In this document: in pieces, positions 25,929-35,127 of the stretch
Layout: the number at the start of each line of letters is the position of its first letter
How positions within the stretch are numbered: the first letter of the stretch is position 1
Virus record (IMG/VR): IMGVR_UViG_3300029267_003445
Location: 1 to 62,107 of that record
Direction: 5' to 3' (one strand)
DNA length: 62,107 bases
From: a virus
Program-made: the position numbers and the translations under genes
The notes under the pieces: generated by a model
The model's input: only the letters and a program-made list of their open reading frames with translations
Databases searched by the model: none
Told to the model about the DNA's origin: nothing

Positions 25929-26171
25929 ATGGCTTCAAGTGAACTCGGAAGCTACGTGGACACTACTCTTACGGCGCAGGGTATCAACACGGCCCCGGAG
26001 GTCAAGAACTTTCGGGTGCCGGGGGAGAGGCGAAACAACGCATACTCTCCCACGGCGGGTCAAATGTTCACGGCGCTTGCGGCAATCAATACCGCAAGAG
26101 GTACGCAGTGGACGAGCAGGAAGCGCGTGCGGCACGACGCGCTCCGACTGTTGCAAGAGGGTGCTCTATAG
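25929..26171 (+). CDS. Small hypothetical protein
   Basis: An 80-residue protein, MASSELGSYVDTTLTAQGIN, start supported by CGGGAGGTTT upstream. The C-terminal half is basic (TQWTSRKRVRHDALRLLQEG). Location between the tube gene and another structural gene suggests a virion or assembly role, otherwise unknown. Confidence 0.55.
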   Translation: MASSELGSYVDTTLTAQGINTAPEVKNFRVPGERRNNAYSPTAGQMFTALAAINTARGTQWTSRKRVRHDALRLLQEGAL

Positions 26172-26189
26172 AACGCGTGGTGTAGCGTG

Positions 26190-26203
26190 TTCGTTTTTCG
26201 TTT
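26190..26203 (+). promoter_or_regulatory. U-rich leader, second copy
   Basis: TTCGTTTTTCGTTT, identical over 14 bp to the capsid leader at 15161, placed 23 bases before the ATG at 26227. Confidence 0.45.
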
Positions 26204-26226
26204 TTTTAGAATAAGGAGATGGCCAG

Positions 26227-26601
26227 ATGGGTCATAGCTATGTTCAAGGGGGTGCGAGCAATAACATGGGCGACTTCACCGTTGTGAAGTCCAACCCTTC
26301 TGGCACGACGGTACGTTTCACGGTCACCGACACTGCCTATAAGCTCACGACCTCCAAAATGATTCGCATGGTGATTGGAGATGCGATTGACCAGTTTATC
26401 GCCGCGGAGCGCAGCGACCTGGACACGAACGGGGACACCGACGTGAAGGGTTCTGGCGACTACGAGGGCGTGGGCGACGGTTTCAAAAACGTCGTTTGGA
26501 ACTTCGCTGGGAAGTACGCTGAGCTAACGCTCACTTCGCTGACCAACATCGCCGCGACTGGTAACATCACCGTCAGCATTCCGTATGCCGACGTGATCTA
26601 A
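26227..26601 (+). CDS. Probable virion protein, highly expressed
   Basis: A 124-residue beta-rich protein (SGTTVRFTVTDTAYKLTTSK ... NIAATGNITVSIPYADVI) with C-ending codon preference and the same U-rich leader as the capsid gene. These signs point to an abundant protein, perhaps a second tube or decoration component. AATAAGGAGAT upstream gives a good ribosome site. No family recognised. Confidence 0.6.
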   Translation: MGHSYVQGGASNNMGDFTVVKSNPSGTTVRFTVTDTAYKLTTSKMIRMVIGDAIDQFIAAERSDLDTNGDTDVKGSGDYEGVGDGFKNVVWNFAGKYAELTLTSLTNIAATGNITVSIPYADVI

Positions 26602-26602
26602 A

Positions 26603-26629
26603 GCAATCGCCCCCGCCCGGGGGCGTTGC
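26603..26629 (+). other. Strong intergenic hairpin
   Basis: GCAA-T-CGCCCCC pairs with GGGGGCG-TTGC around a short GCCC loop directly after a stop codon. No T run follows, so it is not a canonical terminator; it may protect the upstream mRNA from 3' exonucleases. Confidence 0.6.
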
Positions 26630-26642
26630 GGGAGATGAGTAG

Positions 26643-26990
26643 ATGCAAGACAGTGAATGTAAAAGTCGCAGCGCCCCGTTCGGTACAAAAGACCTGAACG
26701 AGGCTGCGTTTTTGTGGTGTCAGGAAGGTGTGAACTTGCTGCGCGTGGAGGCGGCCGGGGAGGGCCGGGGCATCACAATCTTCTTTGTTTTTTCTGTTGA
26801 TGCCACCGAGGAAGCACTACGACAGCTCATGTTCGACTATCGGAACGGGGCAACGACCGTAGAGCCTCAGCGATATGTGCAACAGCAGAACAATCTTCGG
26901 GATATGCTTCATAGTAGTTTGGCACGGACCAAACGGAAGCGACCCCACACCTACGAGACGATGAAAGATAAAGACAATGACACCGACTGA
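26643..26990 (+). CDS. Hypothetical protein (DUF5659-like)
   Basis: A 115-residue protein with FGTKDLNEAAFLWCQEGVNL followed by ITIFFVFSVDATEEALRQLM then FDYRNGATTVEP. This DLxLAAFLxxxGxxL...FxF pattern recalls DUF5659, a small domain of unknown function in phages. The basic tail overlaps the chaperone gene by 14 bases. Confidence 0.55.
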   Translation: MQDSECKSRSAPFGTKDLNEAAFLWCQEGVNLLRVEAAGEGRGITIFFVFSVDATEEALRQLMFDYRNGATTVEPQRYVQQQNNLRDMLHSSLARTKRKRPHTYETMKDKDNDTD

Positions 26991-27396
26991 ACGACTGGTG
27001 AACGTAGGCGTTCCTATTACGTTGAAAGCGATTGGGGACGTGCGTGTTCGGGAGCTGACCCTGGAGCAGATTGTTACCATTGCCGGAGACTTGGCAGTGG
27101 TGTTGAAAGGGTTGCCCTCCCTCGCGGATGAGACGGCTGACAAGGAGGCTGCGATAGCGTGGCTGTTGGAGGCCGTAAAGAGGCCGGAAGTATTGGCTGC
27201 GTTGCGACAGGTCGCCGCTTCGACGTGTGGCACGACGCCTACGATGTTTGAGAACATTGGAATTTCGGATTGGGTCAAGTGGTTGAACGCGGCGAAAAAG
27301 GCAGTTGATTGGGAGGAACTGCGCGACCTTTTTTCGGAGATGATCCCGCCGGGGATTTTGACCCCGAGCGAGCCGCCGATGACATCAGCGACTTGA
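26977..27396 (+). CDS. Tail assembly chaperone, short form (gpG-like)
   Basis: A 139-residue helical protein before the tape-measure gene, where tail assembly chaperones normally lie. It begins TERLVNVGVPITLKAIGDV and contains LEQIVTIAGDLAVVLKGLP. The frame overlaps a second frame (27309-27650) in the -1 phase. CTTTTTT at 27328-27334 in the overlap is the likely slippery site, giving a longer G-T fusion. Chaperones coat the tape measure during tail assembly and are absent from virions. Confidence 0.78.
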   Translation: MTPTERLVNVGVPITLKAIGDVRVRELTLEQIVTIAGDLAVVLKGLPSLADETADKEAAIAWLLEAVKRPEVLAALRQVAASTCGTTPTMFENIGISDWVKWLNAAKKAVDWEELRDLFSEMIPPGILTPSEPPMTSAT

Positions 27397-27650
27397 TTGA
27401 CCAGTTCGCTTCGGAGTACGGGTGGGGAGATAGAGACACGTTGAAACACACGCTGTTTCAGCTTGAAAGCTATTCCGATTCCATTAGCATACGACGGGCG
27501 GAAGCTCGTGTAGAACTCGCGGAGACAATTCGAGCCGCGCAAGCCGAGGCCGGTGCGTACCGCCGATGGGTGACTCAGGTAGTCGGAGACAGCGGCGATG
27601 AGGACGGGGAGAGGCCGAGAGGGTTCGCGTATCAGAAAGAGGGTGACTGA
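27309..27650 (+). CDS. Tail assembly chaperone extension (gpT-like), via -1 frameshift
   Basis: An open frame of about 113 codons in the -1 phase relative to the preceding gene, without a convincing start or ribosome site. It codes DPERAADDISDLIDQFASEY then GWGDRDTLKHTLFQLESYSD. A ribosome slipping back one base on the T6 run at 27329-27334 would read F-G-D-D and continue to the TGA overlapping the tape-measure ATG. Independent initiation at TTG 27309 is less likely. Confidence 0.75.
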   Translation: MGGTARPFFGDDPAGDFDPERAADDISDLIDQFASEYGWGDRDTLKHTLFQLESYSDSISIRRAEARVELAETIRAAQAEAGAYRRWVTQVVGDSGDEDGERPRGFAYQKEGD

Positions 27651-30600
27651 TGAACCTTGGAGAGGCTGTTCTACGTATTAGCGCTCACGCGGGTGGTTTC
27701 ACAGCGACGACCAATAAGGTCATCACTAAACTGCGAACAATCGGCAAAACCGCGCAAGCCGTTGGCATGAAAATGCGAACGATGGGCATGCAAGCGAGTT
27801 TCATGGGCGCTGCAATTGTTGCTGCCCTTACTCCCGCAATCGTGGCGGGGGCCTCTTTTGAGAAGCAGATGTCCTCGGTTGTGGCCGTGGTGGACGAGCT
27901 GCGACCGTCTGCCGCGGGTGCCGCGGAGGCATTCGCTGGTTTTACGGAGCAGGTGCTTCACTTGGGAGCCACTACGGAATGGACGGCCCGGCAAGTGGCG
28001 GAGGCTGCGCATTTCTTGGGATTAGCGGGCTTCTCCTTGCAAGAGATACAAGAGGCTCTCCCTGCGACCCTTCAACTTGCCACGGCGGGCTCCCTTGATC
28101 TTGGACGGGCCGCGGAAATTGCGGCGGACACGCTGCGCGCTTTTGGGCTAGAGGCGCACGAGTTGGGTCGGGTGGTTGATGCTCTTGCGAAGGCTGCGAC
28201 CACGACGAATACAACCGTAGAAAAGCTCGGGGAGTCCATGCGATATGCCGCTCCCCTCTCAGCTTCTCTAGGGCAGACCGTGGAGCAGACGGCCGCGGCG
28301 CTCGGTCTGTTGGCAAATGCGGGCATCAAGGCGAGCCGGGGTGGTACCGTGCTCGCAAATATGCAAGCAATGCTAGTCAAGAATACGGAGAAGGCCGACA
28401 AAATAATGCGTCGGCACGGTATGACATTTCGGGACATTAATCCCGAGGTGCAAAAGCTCGCAACGGTGATTTTGAATTTGAAGGAGGCCAATCTTTCCGC
28501 GCTGGAGGTGCTTGAGATTTTCCGCTTGCGTGCGGGGCGTGGCGTGCTCGCGTTTATGACGCAATCAGAGGAGAAGATTCGCCAAGTATTTGCCGGGTTG
28601 GAAGATGCGGCAGGGGTGGCGAAGGAGATGCAGGAAATAAAATTGGACAACATTACCGGCGCTTTTGTGCTGTTGAAGTCCATATTGGAAGGCGTTGCAA
28701 TTGATATTTTCAATGCAATGAAGACGGACCTCGAAGAGCTACTCACTAGCGCCCGGGAGTGGGTGGCGGAGTTGAAGACCTGGATAGGGGCAAACGAGGA
28801 GCTGGTTGCGTCAATTGGCAAGTTCGCCGCGGGGCTGGGACTCGTGCTCATTACGGTGGGACCGCTGTTGATGATGCTCGGTATGCTTACGAGTGCGGTC
28901 GGTGGGCTGTATACGGCTTTTGCCGGGCTGGTGGGATTGCTGGCGACGAACCCGATTGCGCTGGGGGCGATGCTGATGGCGTTGCCCGTGCTCCTCGTTT
29001 TGTTCAAGGATTTGAAGGCCGCGCTGCGCGGGGTAAATACCGAGATGAGGCATGCTCGACAGGCAAGCGATAAAAAGATACTGATGGACAATCAACACAT
29101 GCGGTCCCTGGAGGCGCTTGCTGAGAAGGAGCAGCTTACGAACGAGGAGATGAAGGAGGCGACGCGGCTGATAGAGGGGCTGGAGAAAGATTACGGGGAC
29201 CTCGGTATTGAGGTGGACGAAACTACTAAGAGCATCACGGGGCTCGCGGCTGGACAGGAGCGGTATAATGCGGCGGTTCGACAACGGCGAATAACGGCGC
29301 TAAATAAAGAAATCCGTGAGTTGCGGGAGAATCTAACCGCCTCTGTAGACGCTGCGAAGCTCGGGGCCGGGTGGTGGCGATCTTTTCTCAACAAGGTGGC
29401 CGCGGGGTTGGAGCTGAATGAGGACCTAACGGAGCAGCAAAATAAGGCGCTCCAAAAACACCACGACCTATTGAATCAACTAATTGACAGTCAGGCGGAG
29501 TTGAACGCGTTGCAAGCGGGAGAGAACGTGCCGATTGCGGGGGGCGGGGACCCGGAAGCAATGGCGCGGGAGGCTCGTCGGATTGAAATGCAGGCGCGCA
29601 TTCTTGAGCAGGAGGCGGAGTTTGAGAAGCAGTTGAAAAAGGTCGCAAAGATAGAGGCTGAGATTTTTGAGGACGACCACGAGGGCCGCGCTGGTGCTAT
29701 ACGGGAACTGGAACAACAGGCGGAGGTACGTCAGAAGGTGTTGCAAGATGCGATTGACCTCGCGGAGAAGGGGCGGGTTGCGGCACGTGCCCAAGAGGAG
29801 GCCGCGGCGGCAGAGGTGAGGATGCTCCAAGAAAAGGGACAACTCGGGAGCGAATTACTTGCGCAGAAGCAAGTGGAAGAACAATTAGCGCGGGGGGTAG
29901 CGGAAGCGCGGGAGCAGGAACTTCAACGGCTCCAACATCTACGAGAACAGAACACCATCTTCTTGGAACAGCAGACGCAAAAGGAGCTTCTGGAGGAGAA
30001 GGAAGACCGGCTGAAGTTCATGGAGGACATGCGGATTGCTGAGTCGCGGTACGGTAAAGACAAAATAGAAACCGCCCGGCTGGAGGCGGAACAGCGGTTG
30101 CGGATAAAGAAGAAGGAGATTGAGGAGACGTTTGCTCTGTCTAAGGAGCTTAGCGACAAGGAAAGAAAGCTTGCCGAGCAGCAAAAGGCAGAGGCGTTGA
30201 AGCTTGCCGAGGCAGCCGCAAGGGCGCACGTTAAAAAGGCAATGGATGAGGAGGCTGAGAAAAAGAAGAAGACGACTAATATTGCGAAGCGGGAACTGGA
30301 GTTGGAGCGTAGCATTTCCGGGCAGCTCGTTAGGCGGGTTCGCTCGTTGCGGGACATTTTAATGCTCTATCAGGCTATCGCAATCGTACGGCAGATTCAG
30401 GAGAACCGGGCGAGAATTGCAGCGGATCAGGCAATCTTGGCGGAGGAGAAGCTCTCGCGGTTGTATGAGCGGCGCGCCCGGATGAAAGACGACTCGGCCG
30501 CGGCTGAGAGGCTGGATTTGCTAATTCGCCGTACGAAGACGCAGGCGGAAATGAGTCAACAAATCGCGGGTAAGCGTGCCGAGGAAGCGCAATTGCCCGG

Positions 30601-31144
30601 GGCGTCGGAAGCGAGTGCAATGTTGGTCGAGAGATTGGCGGTCCTTCAGGACGACGTGTTGACGCTTCACCACGGCATCGCCGCGGCATTTCAAAGCATA
30701 GCTAACGATTTTCAGACCGCGCCGGTCTTGTGGGTGGATGCTTTTGTGGGGGCGTGGCAGATTGAGGCGCAACGCATGGTGGACGCGGTACAATTCACGA
30801 TGCAACAGATCAAGGTAGAGCTAGACCCCGCTACTACGCACTCCCCCTCCTTGCTTCAGGTGATGGATATGAACGTGGCGGCGGTTGCGGGCGGTGTTGG
30901 AAAGGTGGTGGGCTCTCTGGAGCAGGCGTTGCCGCGGCTGCGTAGCATGTCTATCTCTCGTGCACTGGCGTCGCCGCCCGCGGGGCGTGTGGATACAGGT
31001 GGGGCGTTACAGCCTATGACGCAGACTTTGAACGATAACCGGCGCGTGGAAATGCAAGTGAACAACAATCTGGACTTGGATAGTGTTGAGCGTCGTATTG
31101 GCAACGCGCTTCAGCGGTCCGGCATGCAAGGCGGGGGAATGTAA
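27650..31144 (+). CDS. Tail tape measure protein
   Basis: A 1164-residue protein. The N terminus (TNKVITKLRTIGKTAQAVG, then FEKQMSSVVAVVDE, LGATTEWTARQVAEAAHFLG, TTNTTVEKLGESMRYAAPL) matches the TP901-type tape-measure domain. Hydrophobic stretches lie near residues 380-450 (VLITVGPLLMMLGMLTSAVG) and a very long charged coiled coil covers about 640-900. It sets tail length and probably helps DNA cross the membrane. At about 1.5 angstrom per residue this would give a tail near 170 nm. Start overlaps the chaperone stop. Confidence 0.93.
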   Translation: MNLGEAVLRISAHAGGFTATTNKVITKLRTIGKTAQAVGMKMRTMGMQASFMGAAIVAALTPAIVAGASFEKQMSSVVAVVDELRPSAAGAAEAFAGFTEQVLHLGATTEWTARQVAEAAHFLGLAGFSLQEIQEALPATLQLATAGSLDLGRAAEIAADTLRAFGLEAHELGRVVDALAKAATTTNTTVEKLGESMRYAAPLSASLGQTVEQTAAALGLLANAGIKASRGGTVLANMQAMLVKNTEKADKIMRRHGMTFRDINPEVQKLATVILNLKEANLSALEVLEIFRLRAGRGVLAFMTQSEEKIRQVFAGLEDAAGVAKEMQEIKLDNITGAFVLLKSILEGVAIDIFNAMKTDLEELLTSAREWVAELKTWIGANEELVASIGKFAAGLGLVLITVGPLLMMLGMLTSAVGGLYTAFAGLVGLLATNPIALGAMLMALPVLLVLFKDLKAALRGVNTEMRHARQASDKKILMDNQHMRSLEALAEKEQLTNEEMKEATRLIEGLEKDYGDLGIEVDETTKSITGLAAGQERYNAAVRQRRITALNKEIRELRENLTASVDAAKLGAGWWRSFLNKVAAGLELNEDLTEQQNKALQKHHDLLNQLIDSQAELNALQAGENVPIAGGGDPEAMAREARRIEMQARILEQEAEFEKQLKKVAKIEAEIFEDDHEGRAGAIRELEQQAEVRQKVLQDAIDLAEKGRVAARAQEEAAAAEVRMLQEKGQLGSELLAQKQVEEQLARGVAEAREQELQRLQHLREQNTIFLEQQTQKELLEEKEDRLKFMEDMRIAESRYGKDKIETARLEAEQRLRIKKKEIEETFALSKELSDKERKLAEQQKAEALKLAEAAARAHVKKAMDEEAEKKKKTTNIAKRELELERSISGQLVRRVRSLRDILMLYQAIAIVRQIQENRARIAADQAILAEEKLSRLYERRARMKDDSAAAERLDLLIRRTKTQAEMSQQIAGKRAEEAQLPGASEASAMLVERLAVLQDDVLTLHHGIAAAFQSIANDFQTAPVLWVDAFVGAWQIEAQRMVDAVQFTMQQIKVELDPATTHSPSLLQVMDMNVAAVAGGVGKVVGSLEQALPRLRSMSISRALASPPAGRVDTGGALQPMTQTLNDNRRVEMQVNNNLDLDSVERRIGNALQRSGMQGGGM

Positions 31145-31542
31145 TGGCGTATCCACCTAGAGCCTCCTTGGCAGGGGTTGACTTGCCGGTTCAGTTTAGC
31201 TATACTCCGTATGTCCCTCGTAAGCGGACCAATACGAGGGCGACGGCGAATGCGGTCGTGCATCAGTACGCAAAACCGGCGCAGATTGTGCACGGGGACA
31301 GCGGCCTCCCTTGGACTTGTCCCAAATGCACGCCCGTTGAGTGGCAACAGTTCTATACGTGGTACGCGGTTGACGTATCTACACTGTACGCCTTTGTCGG
31401 GTATTGGGGGGAGACGCTGAGCGTGCGTTTCATTGAGTTGGATGAGCCCTCTGTTCGCGGTCGCATGTTTGACGTTTCAGGCATGTTTCAAGTAGTATGC
31501 GTGACAGTAGCGATGAACGCGGTCTGCGAGCCGGTCATTTGA
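31144..31542 (+). CDS. Minor tail protein
   Basis: A 132-residue protein after the tape measure (TAATG overlap). The sequence DLPVQFSYTPYVPRKRTNTR and later TLYAFVGYWGETLSVRFIEL, MFDVSGMFQVVCV is beta-rich, as in small distal-tail or tail-tip proteins. No precise family. Its stop is followed immediately by palindrome site 4. Confidence 0.6.
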   Translation: MAYPPRASLAGVDLPVQFSYTPYVPRKRTNTRATANAVVHQYAKPAQIVHGDSGLPWTCPKCTPVEWQQFYTWYAVDVSTLYAFVGYWGETLSVRFIELDEPSVRGRMFDVSGMFQVVCVTVAMNAVCEPVI

Positions 31543-31544
31543 CC

Positions 31545-31560
31545 TTGCACGCACGTGCAG
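31545..31560. promoter_or_regulatory. 16-bp palindrome, site 4
   Basis: TTGCACGCACGTGCAG two bases after the minor tail gene stop and 12 bases before the next ATG. Confidence 0.7.
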
Positions 31561-31572
31561 ACGGAGTAGGAT

Positions 31573-32097
31573 ATGACAAAATGGTACCACGACATTCGCC
31601 CTTCGGGCGAGCACGCCCCGATTCATAGCTTCAGCCGAGTCTACGCGGCTCTCCTTGACAGATTGTGCCCTCCGCCCGGGCAGTCCTGGTCTGTTTTTGA
31701 GTGGGGGCCGGGGCTGAGTACCGACCTTGCGATTTCTGCGGGAGCAGCGGTCGTTAGTGTTGAGCACGATAGGCAATGGTTGCACCCACACGCACCGGGG
31801 TTGCTCCAGCTCTACGTATCGCCGGGCAGTGCGCGGTACGCCCGACTTGCGTGTGATAGAAAACACGATGTTTATTTCGTGGACGGGCGTCGTCGGGTGG
31901 CTTGTCTGCTTGCCGCGAAAATAAGTATTGGTCGGGGCGGTGACGGGGTTGCCGTCTTACACGACGCGCAGCGGCCGAGGTATTTGGAGGGCTTAGAACT
32001 TTTTGAGTATGGGGTCGCCTTTCCCGATGGCGTGGCGGCGGTTTGCCGTAACGCGGTAACGTGGGGCGCGCTCTGTGCGGAGAGAGACATACTATGA
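31573..32097 (+). CDS. Class I SAM-dependent methyltransferase-like protein
   Basis: A 174-residue Rossmann-fold protein: SVFEWGPGLSTDLAISAGAA is the SAM-binding motif I, VVSVEHDRQW the acidic ribose-binding loop, DVYFVDGRRRVACLLAA motif IV-like. It lacks a recognisable target domain. It resembles methyltransferases in sugar or polysaccharide clusters and sits among tail tip and glycosyltransferase genes, so methylation of a glycan is plausible. Coupled to the next gene by ATGA. Confidence 0.68.
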   Translation: MTKWYHDIRPSGEHAPIHSFSRVYAALLDRLCPPPGQSWSVFEWGPGLSTDLAISAGAAVVSVEHDRQWLHPHAPGLLQLYVSPGSARYARLACDRKHDVYFVDGRRRVACLLAAKISIGRGGDGVAVLHDAQRPRYLEGLELFEYGVAFPDGVAAVCRNAVTWGALCAERDIL

Positions 32098-33686
32098 CGT
32101 GCGGGTATAACATATATCAGGGACTATACACGTATCCAGTATTTCCGCAATTGGATTGGAAGAGCGATGCGCACCTTGAGCCGCCCGTTCTCTTGTATCC
32201 AGGAGAGGGGCAGAACATCTGTACGGAGCCCTTCGACCAGGAGGGTAAAGAATACTTGGACGCGTCGGGGTGCAATCTACAGTGGGAGGCAGTGGACGGT
32301 GCCACACATTATATTGTTCAGTGGTGTAACGAATCGTCTTTTGCGGGACCCACGCTGCGCAGTTCGCAAACAACCGACACGAATTATCATCTTTTGTACC
32401 GCCGCGATATTCGTATGGGCGAGTCTCTGTATTGGCGGGTGATGGCGCACGACGGCGCGGGTGGTATCTCGCACAAGAGCGAGGCCCGAAGTTTCAAGTG
32501 GGACTGTCCCACGGGTCGCAAGGCCGAGCCGAAGTCCTCGGCGGGTACGAATGACGGGTATTGCGATCTCTTCAACGTGACCATGGAGTTGAACGGGCCG
32601 GGACCCCGGGTGCACTGTTGCACGCGGGAGCTATTCCATCTCAAGTTGACGTATGATTGTAAGGACGCGGACGGAAACGACTTGATTACGTTTGGCGGTA
32701 CGAGCTGGACTGTGATCCAAAATCCAGACGATGAGGGGGTGGTGATTGGGGGGAGCAATAACGGCTCTTGCATCGTGGACATTTTGTGCGAGGAGACAAG
32801 TCAGTTCTGGCTGTTGGCGTGTGCAAATTTCACCATCGTGGCAACGGGTGAGACGTTTCAGTGTTGCAAGGCGGAGGAGGTCACTATTGACTGCGACACT
32901 TCCTATCCGGGGTACTTGCCGGGCACGGGCGGCAAGCCGTGGTTGAAGATTGACCCCCGTGGGATGGGAGAGTCCACGTTTCTGTACCCCGACCCCGCAT
33001 ACCGTGGGACGGAGACGGCCGGGTACGCGGACCCCGGTAGCATTGCTGGAAAGGGTATTGTCGGAAAAGGGCGAATTGCCGTGGGGCCGGTTATTCAGAC
33101 ACGGCATGAGGTGTTGACAACGGCACCGCGGGAGGAGTGTAAAATCGACCCCGGGCGACCTATTTATACCGCTTGGGAGGCGCGGGTGCACTTGCCGGAG
33201 CGGTGGACTGCTGATGACATTTATTATGGGTACGGCCTCACCGCCTTCGGGAATTATTTGGGGGTCTACTACGGTTGCGGGCTTGCCCTGGACGATGTGG
33301 GGCGTCTCTATGTAGATTACGGCTGCGGACTTGTATGTGATGACGGCGTGCTCAGCGTGAATTACGGGGACGGCCTCCTATGCGAAGACGGTGAGCTGCG
33401 GGTGTACTATGGAGATTGTTTGGAGTTTGATGCGGGCAAGGTGCAAGTGAACACGGACGCGGAGTGCACGTTCCCGATATTTTCGGTGGACCCCGGCTCG
33501 GTATATTTATATACTGCAAACGCTCGCGTTTATTTTCAGATGTCCGGCACCCAATACGATTTCTCGAAAACGGAATGCGGCTTGTTGCTGGGGTCTTGCG
33601 ATGCGGCGGACACTTGGCAAGTTGCTTTGGATACTTTTGTGGGCCTCAGTTGCCACGATTGCCTGGAATACTATGGATTGATTTAG
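32094..33686 (+). CDS. Tail tip or fibre protein with Fn3-like domain and repeats
   Basis: A 530-residue protein. Residues about 55-140 look like a fibronectin type III domain (LQWEAVDGATHYIVQWCNES ... LYWRVMAHDGAGGISHKSEA). The middle is Cys-rich beta structure. Residues about 380-455 contain four to five repeats of about 17-20 residues such as VYYGCGLALDD, VDYGCGLVCDD, VNYGDGLLCED, VYYGDCLEFD, a fibre-like beta repeat. Probably a tail fibre or host-binding protein. Starts by ATGA overlap. Confidence 0.7.
   Translation: MTCGYNIYQGLYTYPVFPQLDWKSDAHLEPPVLLYPGEGQNICTEPFDQEGKEYLDASGCNLQWEAVDGATHYIVQWCNESSFAGPTLRSSQTTDTNYHLLYRRDIRMGESLYWRVMAHDGAGGISHKSEARSFKWDCPTGRKAEPKSSAGTNDGYCDLFNVTMELNGPGPRVHCCTRELFHLKLTYDCKDADGNDLITFGGTSWTVIQNPDDEGVVIGGSNNGSCIVDILCEETSQFWLLACANFTIVATGETFQCCKAEEVTIDCDTSYPGYLPGTGGKPWLKIDPRGMGESTFLYPDPAYRGTETAGYADPGSIAGKGIVGKGRIAVGPVIQTRHEVLTTAPREECKIDPGRPIYTAWEARVHLPERWTADDIYYGYGLTAFGNYLGVYYGCGLALDDVGRLYVDYGCGLVCDDGVLSVNYGDGLLCEDGELRVYYGDCLEFDAGKVQVNTDAECTFPIFSVDPGSVYLYTANARVYFQMSGTQYDFSKTECGLLLGSCDAADTWQVALDTFVGLSCHDCLEYYGLI
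33231..33453 (+). repeat. Divergent protein-level tandem repeats in the tail fibre gene
   Basis: Repeats coding YYG[Y/C/D]GL followed by an acidic pair and a Val-rich strand. DNA copies are diverged but the YG-GL spacing is regular. Confidence 0.7.
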
Positions 33687-33695
33687 GAGTAAGAT

Positions 33696-35126
33696 ATGTC
33701 AGAAACGTTGGACGAGCAGTGGGCGGAGGCAATCCAGAGGGAGCTTGCCACCTCCAGTCTTTATCGATATGCTCCGATGCGGAGTCAGCCCCGGGGCATG
33801 CGGTTGGAGGCGGAGGGGACCATTAGCATGGGTGGCTCTGCGGAGATGCGCAAGTGGCGCGTCGAGTTGAGGGAGGCCGGGCCGACTTTATTGTTGACCA
33901 ACGCAGAGGGGCATCCCACGGCGACGCTGACGCTGGACCCGGACGGGGTCTGGTGTGGGCGAGAAGCGAGCGGTGATAAGTGTCGGTTGACGTGTATCAG
34001 TAGCAGAAGGGGGAGCTGGAAGGCACTTGCCTCCCAGCGTACTTTTTCCAGGGCAGTCGCCATCGACCCCAACGACCCCGACTTCCGATACCTTGAACCG
34101 CTCGCCCGAGGACTCGATTGGTCCGCGCAGCGGTACGACATCTGCGAAACCGAAGCCTACCAAAAAGAAAGGATGCGGTTGCCGGAAGTGACGACGGCGG
34201 TTGCCGTTGTGGGGCACGACCGTCCGACCTATTTTTCGCAGACAGTGCGAGCCCTTGCCAAGAATGCTCGCATCCACGAACTGCCCGTCTTTGTGTTTTT
34301 GGACTATACTGAAAATCAAGACGCCACGGATGAGCAAGAGGAGTTGGCGAAGGACCTGTTGCCGGGGTGCGTGGTCACTCGGCGTCCTGTGAATTTTGGT
34401 TGCGGTCGAAATATCATCGACGCGCGGCGGCAGCTCTTTGATAATCTTGGGTACGCCCGGGTCTTTGTGTTTGAGGACGACATGGTACCGGGGTCGCAGT
34501 ATTTGTTCTTTTGTGAACGCCTCTTGGATTGGGCGATGCAGAATTACGCGAATGTTGGGGCGGTTCAGGGGTGGAATTTGTGTGTGATGGGACCCGCTAC
34601 GAAGCAGACTCATTTGGCAGAGGTGCGCGGGACGTTTGCGAACTGGTGGGGGTATTTGATGCATCGGCGGGCGTGGCGATCTTTTGCGCCGTGCTTATAC
34701 CGATACGAGGACCTGTTTCTTGGGGCGGTCCGCTACAACGACCGGCCCCATCGCTCTATTCTCGATTGGTTCAAGAGGCGGGACGCGGAACCACGTACCG
34801 AACGCAACCCCGGGTTTCCGGTGGACGCGGCGTGGCGGGCTTCTTTGGAGGCACACTGGAGAAGCCCCGCCACGGGACAAGACGCGGCGACCGAGCACCT
34901 ATTTCATGCCGCGGGGTGGGTGCGACTCGCCCCCGTTGTGAACCGCGGGTTGTATATTGGGCAACGCGGCATTCACATGTCGCCGCCTCAATTTGTGCGG
35001 GATGGGTTCAGTGCTATGCAGTTAGACGAGTTTGGGGAGACTCTCACGTTTGAGCCGGTTGAACCGGGAGGGTGCACGCACGTGCAACCCTCGCCCTATC
35101 CCGGATTTCGGTACGTGGAGGCGTAA
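33696..35126 (+). CDS. GT-A glycosyltransferase with N-terminal beta domain
   Basis: A 476-residue protein. Residues about 1-115 form a small fibre-like beta domain (MRKWRVELREAGPTLLLTNA). From residue about 165 it is a GT-A fold transferase: TTAVAVVGHDRPTYFSQTVRA, FVFLDYTEN, RVFVFEDDMVPG (a DxD-type metal site near residue 257) and WGYLMHRRAWRSF, reminiscent of GT13 (GnT I-like) enzymes. The N-terminal domain may tether it to the virion or to its substrate fibre. Palindrome site 5 lies near its 3' end. Confidence 0.75.
   Translation: MSETLDEQWAEAIQRELATSSLYRYAPMRSQPRGMRLEAEGTISMGGSAEMRKWRVELREAGPTLLLTNAEGHPTATLTLDPDGVWCGREASGDKCRLTCISSRRGSWKALASQRTFSRAVAIDPNDPDFRYLEPLARGLDWSAQRYDICETEAYQKERMRLPEVTTAVAVVGHDRPTYFSQTVRALAKNARIHELPVFVFLDYTENQDATDEQEELAKDLLPGCVVTRRPVNFGCGRNIIDARRQLFDNLGYARVFVFEDDMVPGSQYLFFCERLLDWAMQNYANVGAVQGWNLCVMGPATKQTHLAEVRGTFANWWGYLMHRRAWRSFAPCLYRYEDLFLGAVRYNDRPHRSILDWFKRRDAEPRTERNPGFPVDAAWRASLEAHWRSPATGQDAATEHLFHAAGWVRLAPVVNRGLYIGQRGIHMSPPQFVRDGFSAMQLDEFGETLTFEPVEPGGCTHVQPSPYPGFRYVEA
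35072..35087. promoter_or_regulatory. 16-bp palindrome, site 5 (intragenic)
   Basis: GTGCACGCACGTGCAA, 15 of 16 bases relative to site 3, 40 bases before the end of the glycosyltransferase gene. Confidence 0.6.
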
Positions 35127-35127
35127 T

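Noticed and set aside
28072-29091. A 339-residue minus-strand frame inside the tape-measure gene
   Set aside because: It is Ser/Ala/Pro-rich, opposite an unmistakable tape-measure protein, with no ribosome site or family resemblance.
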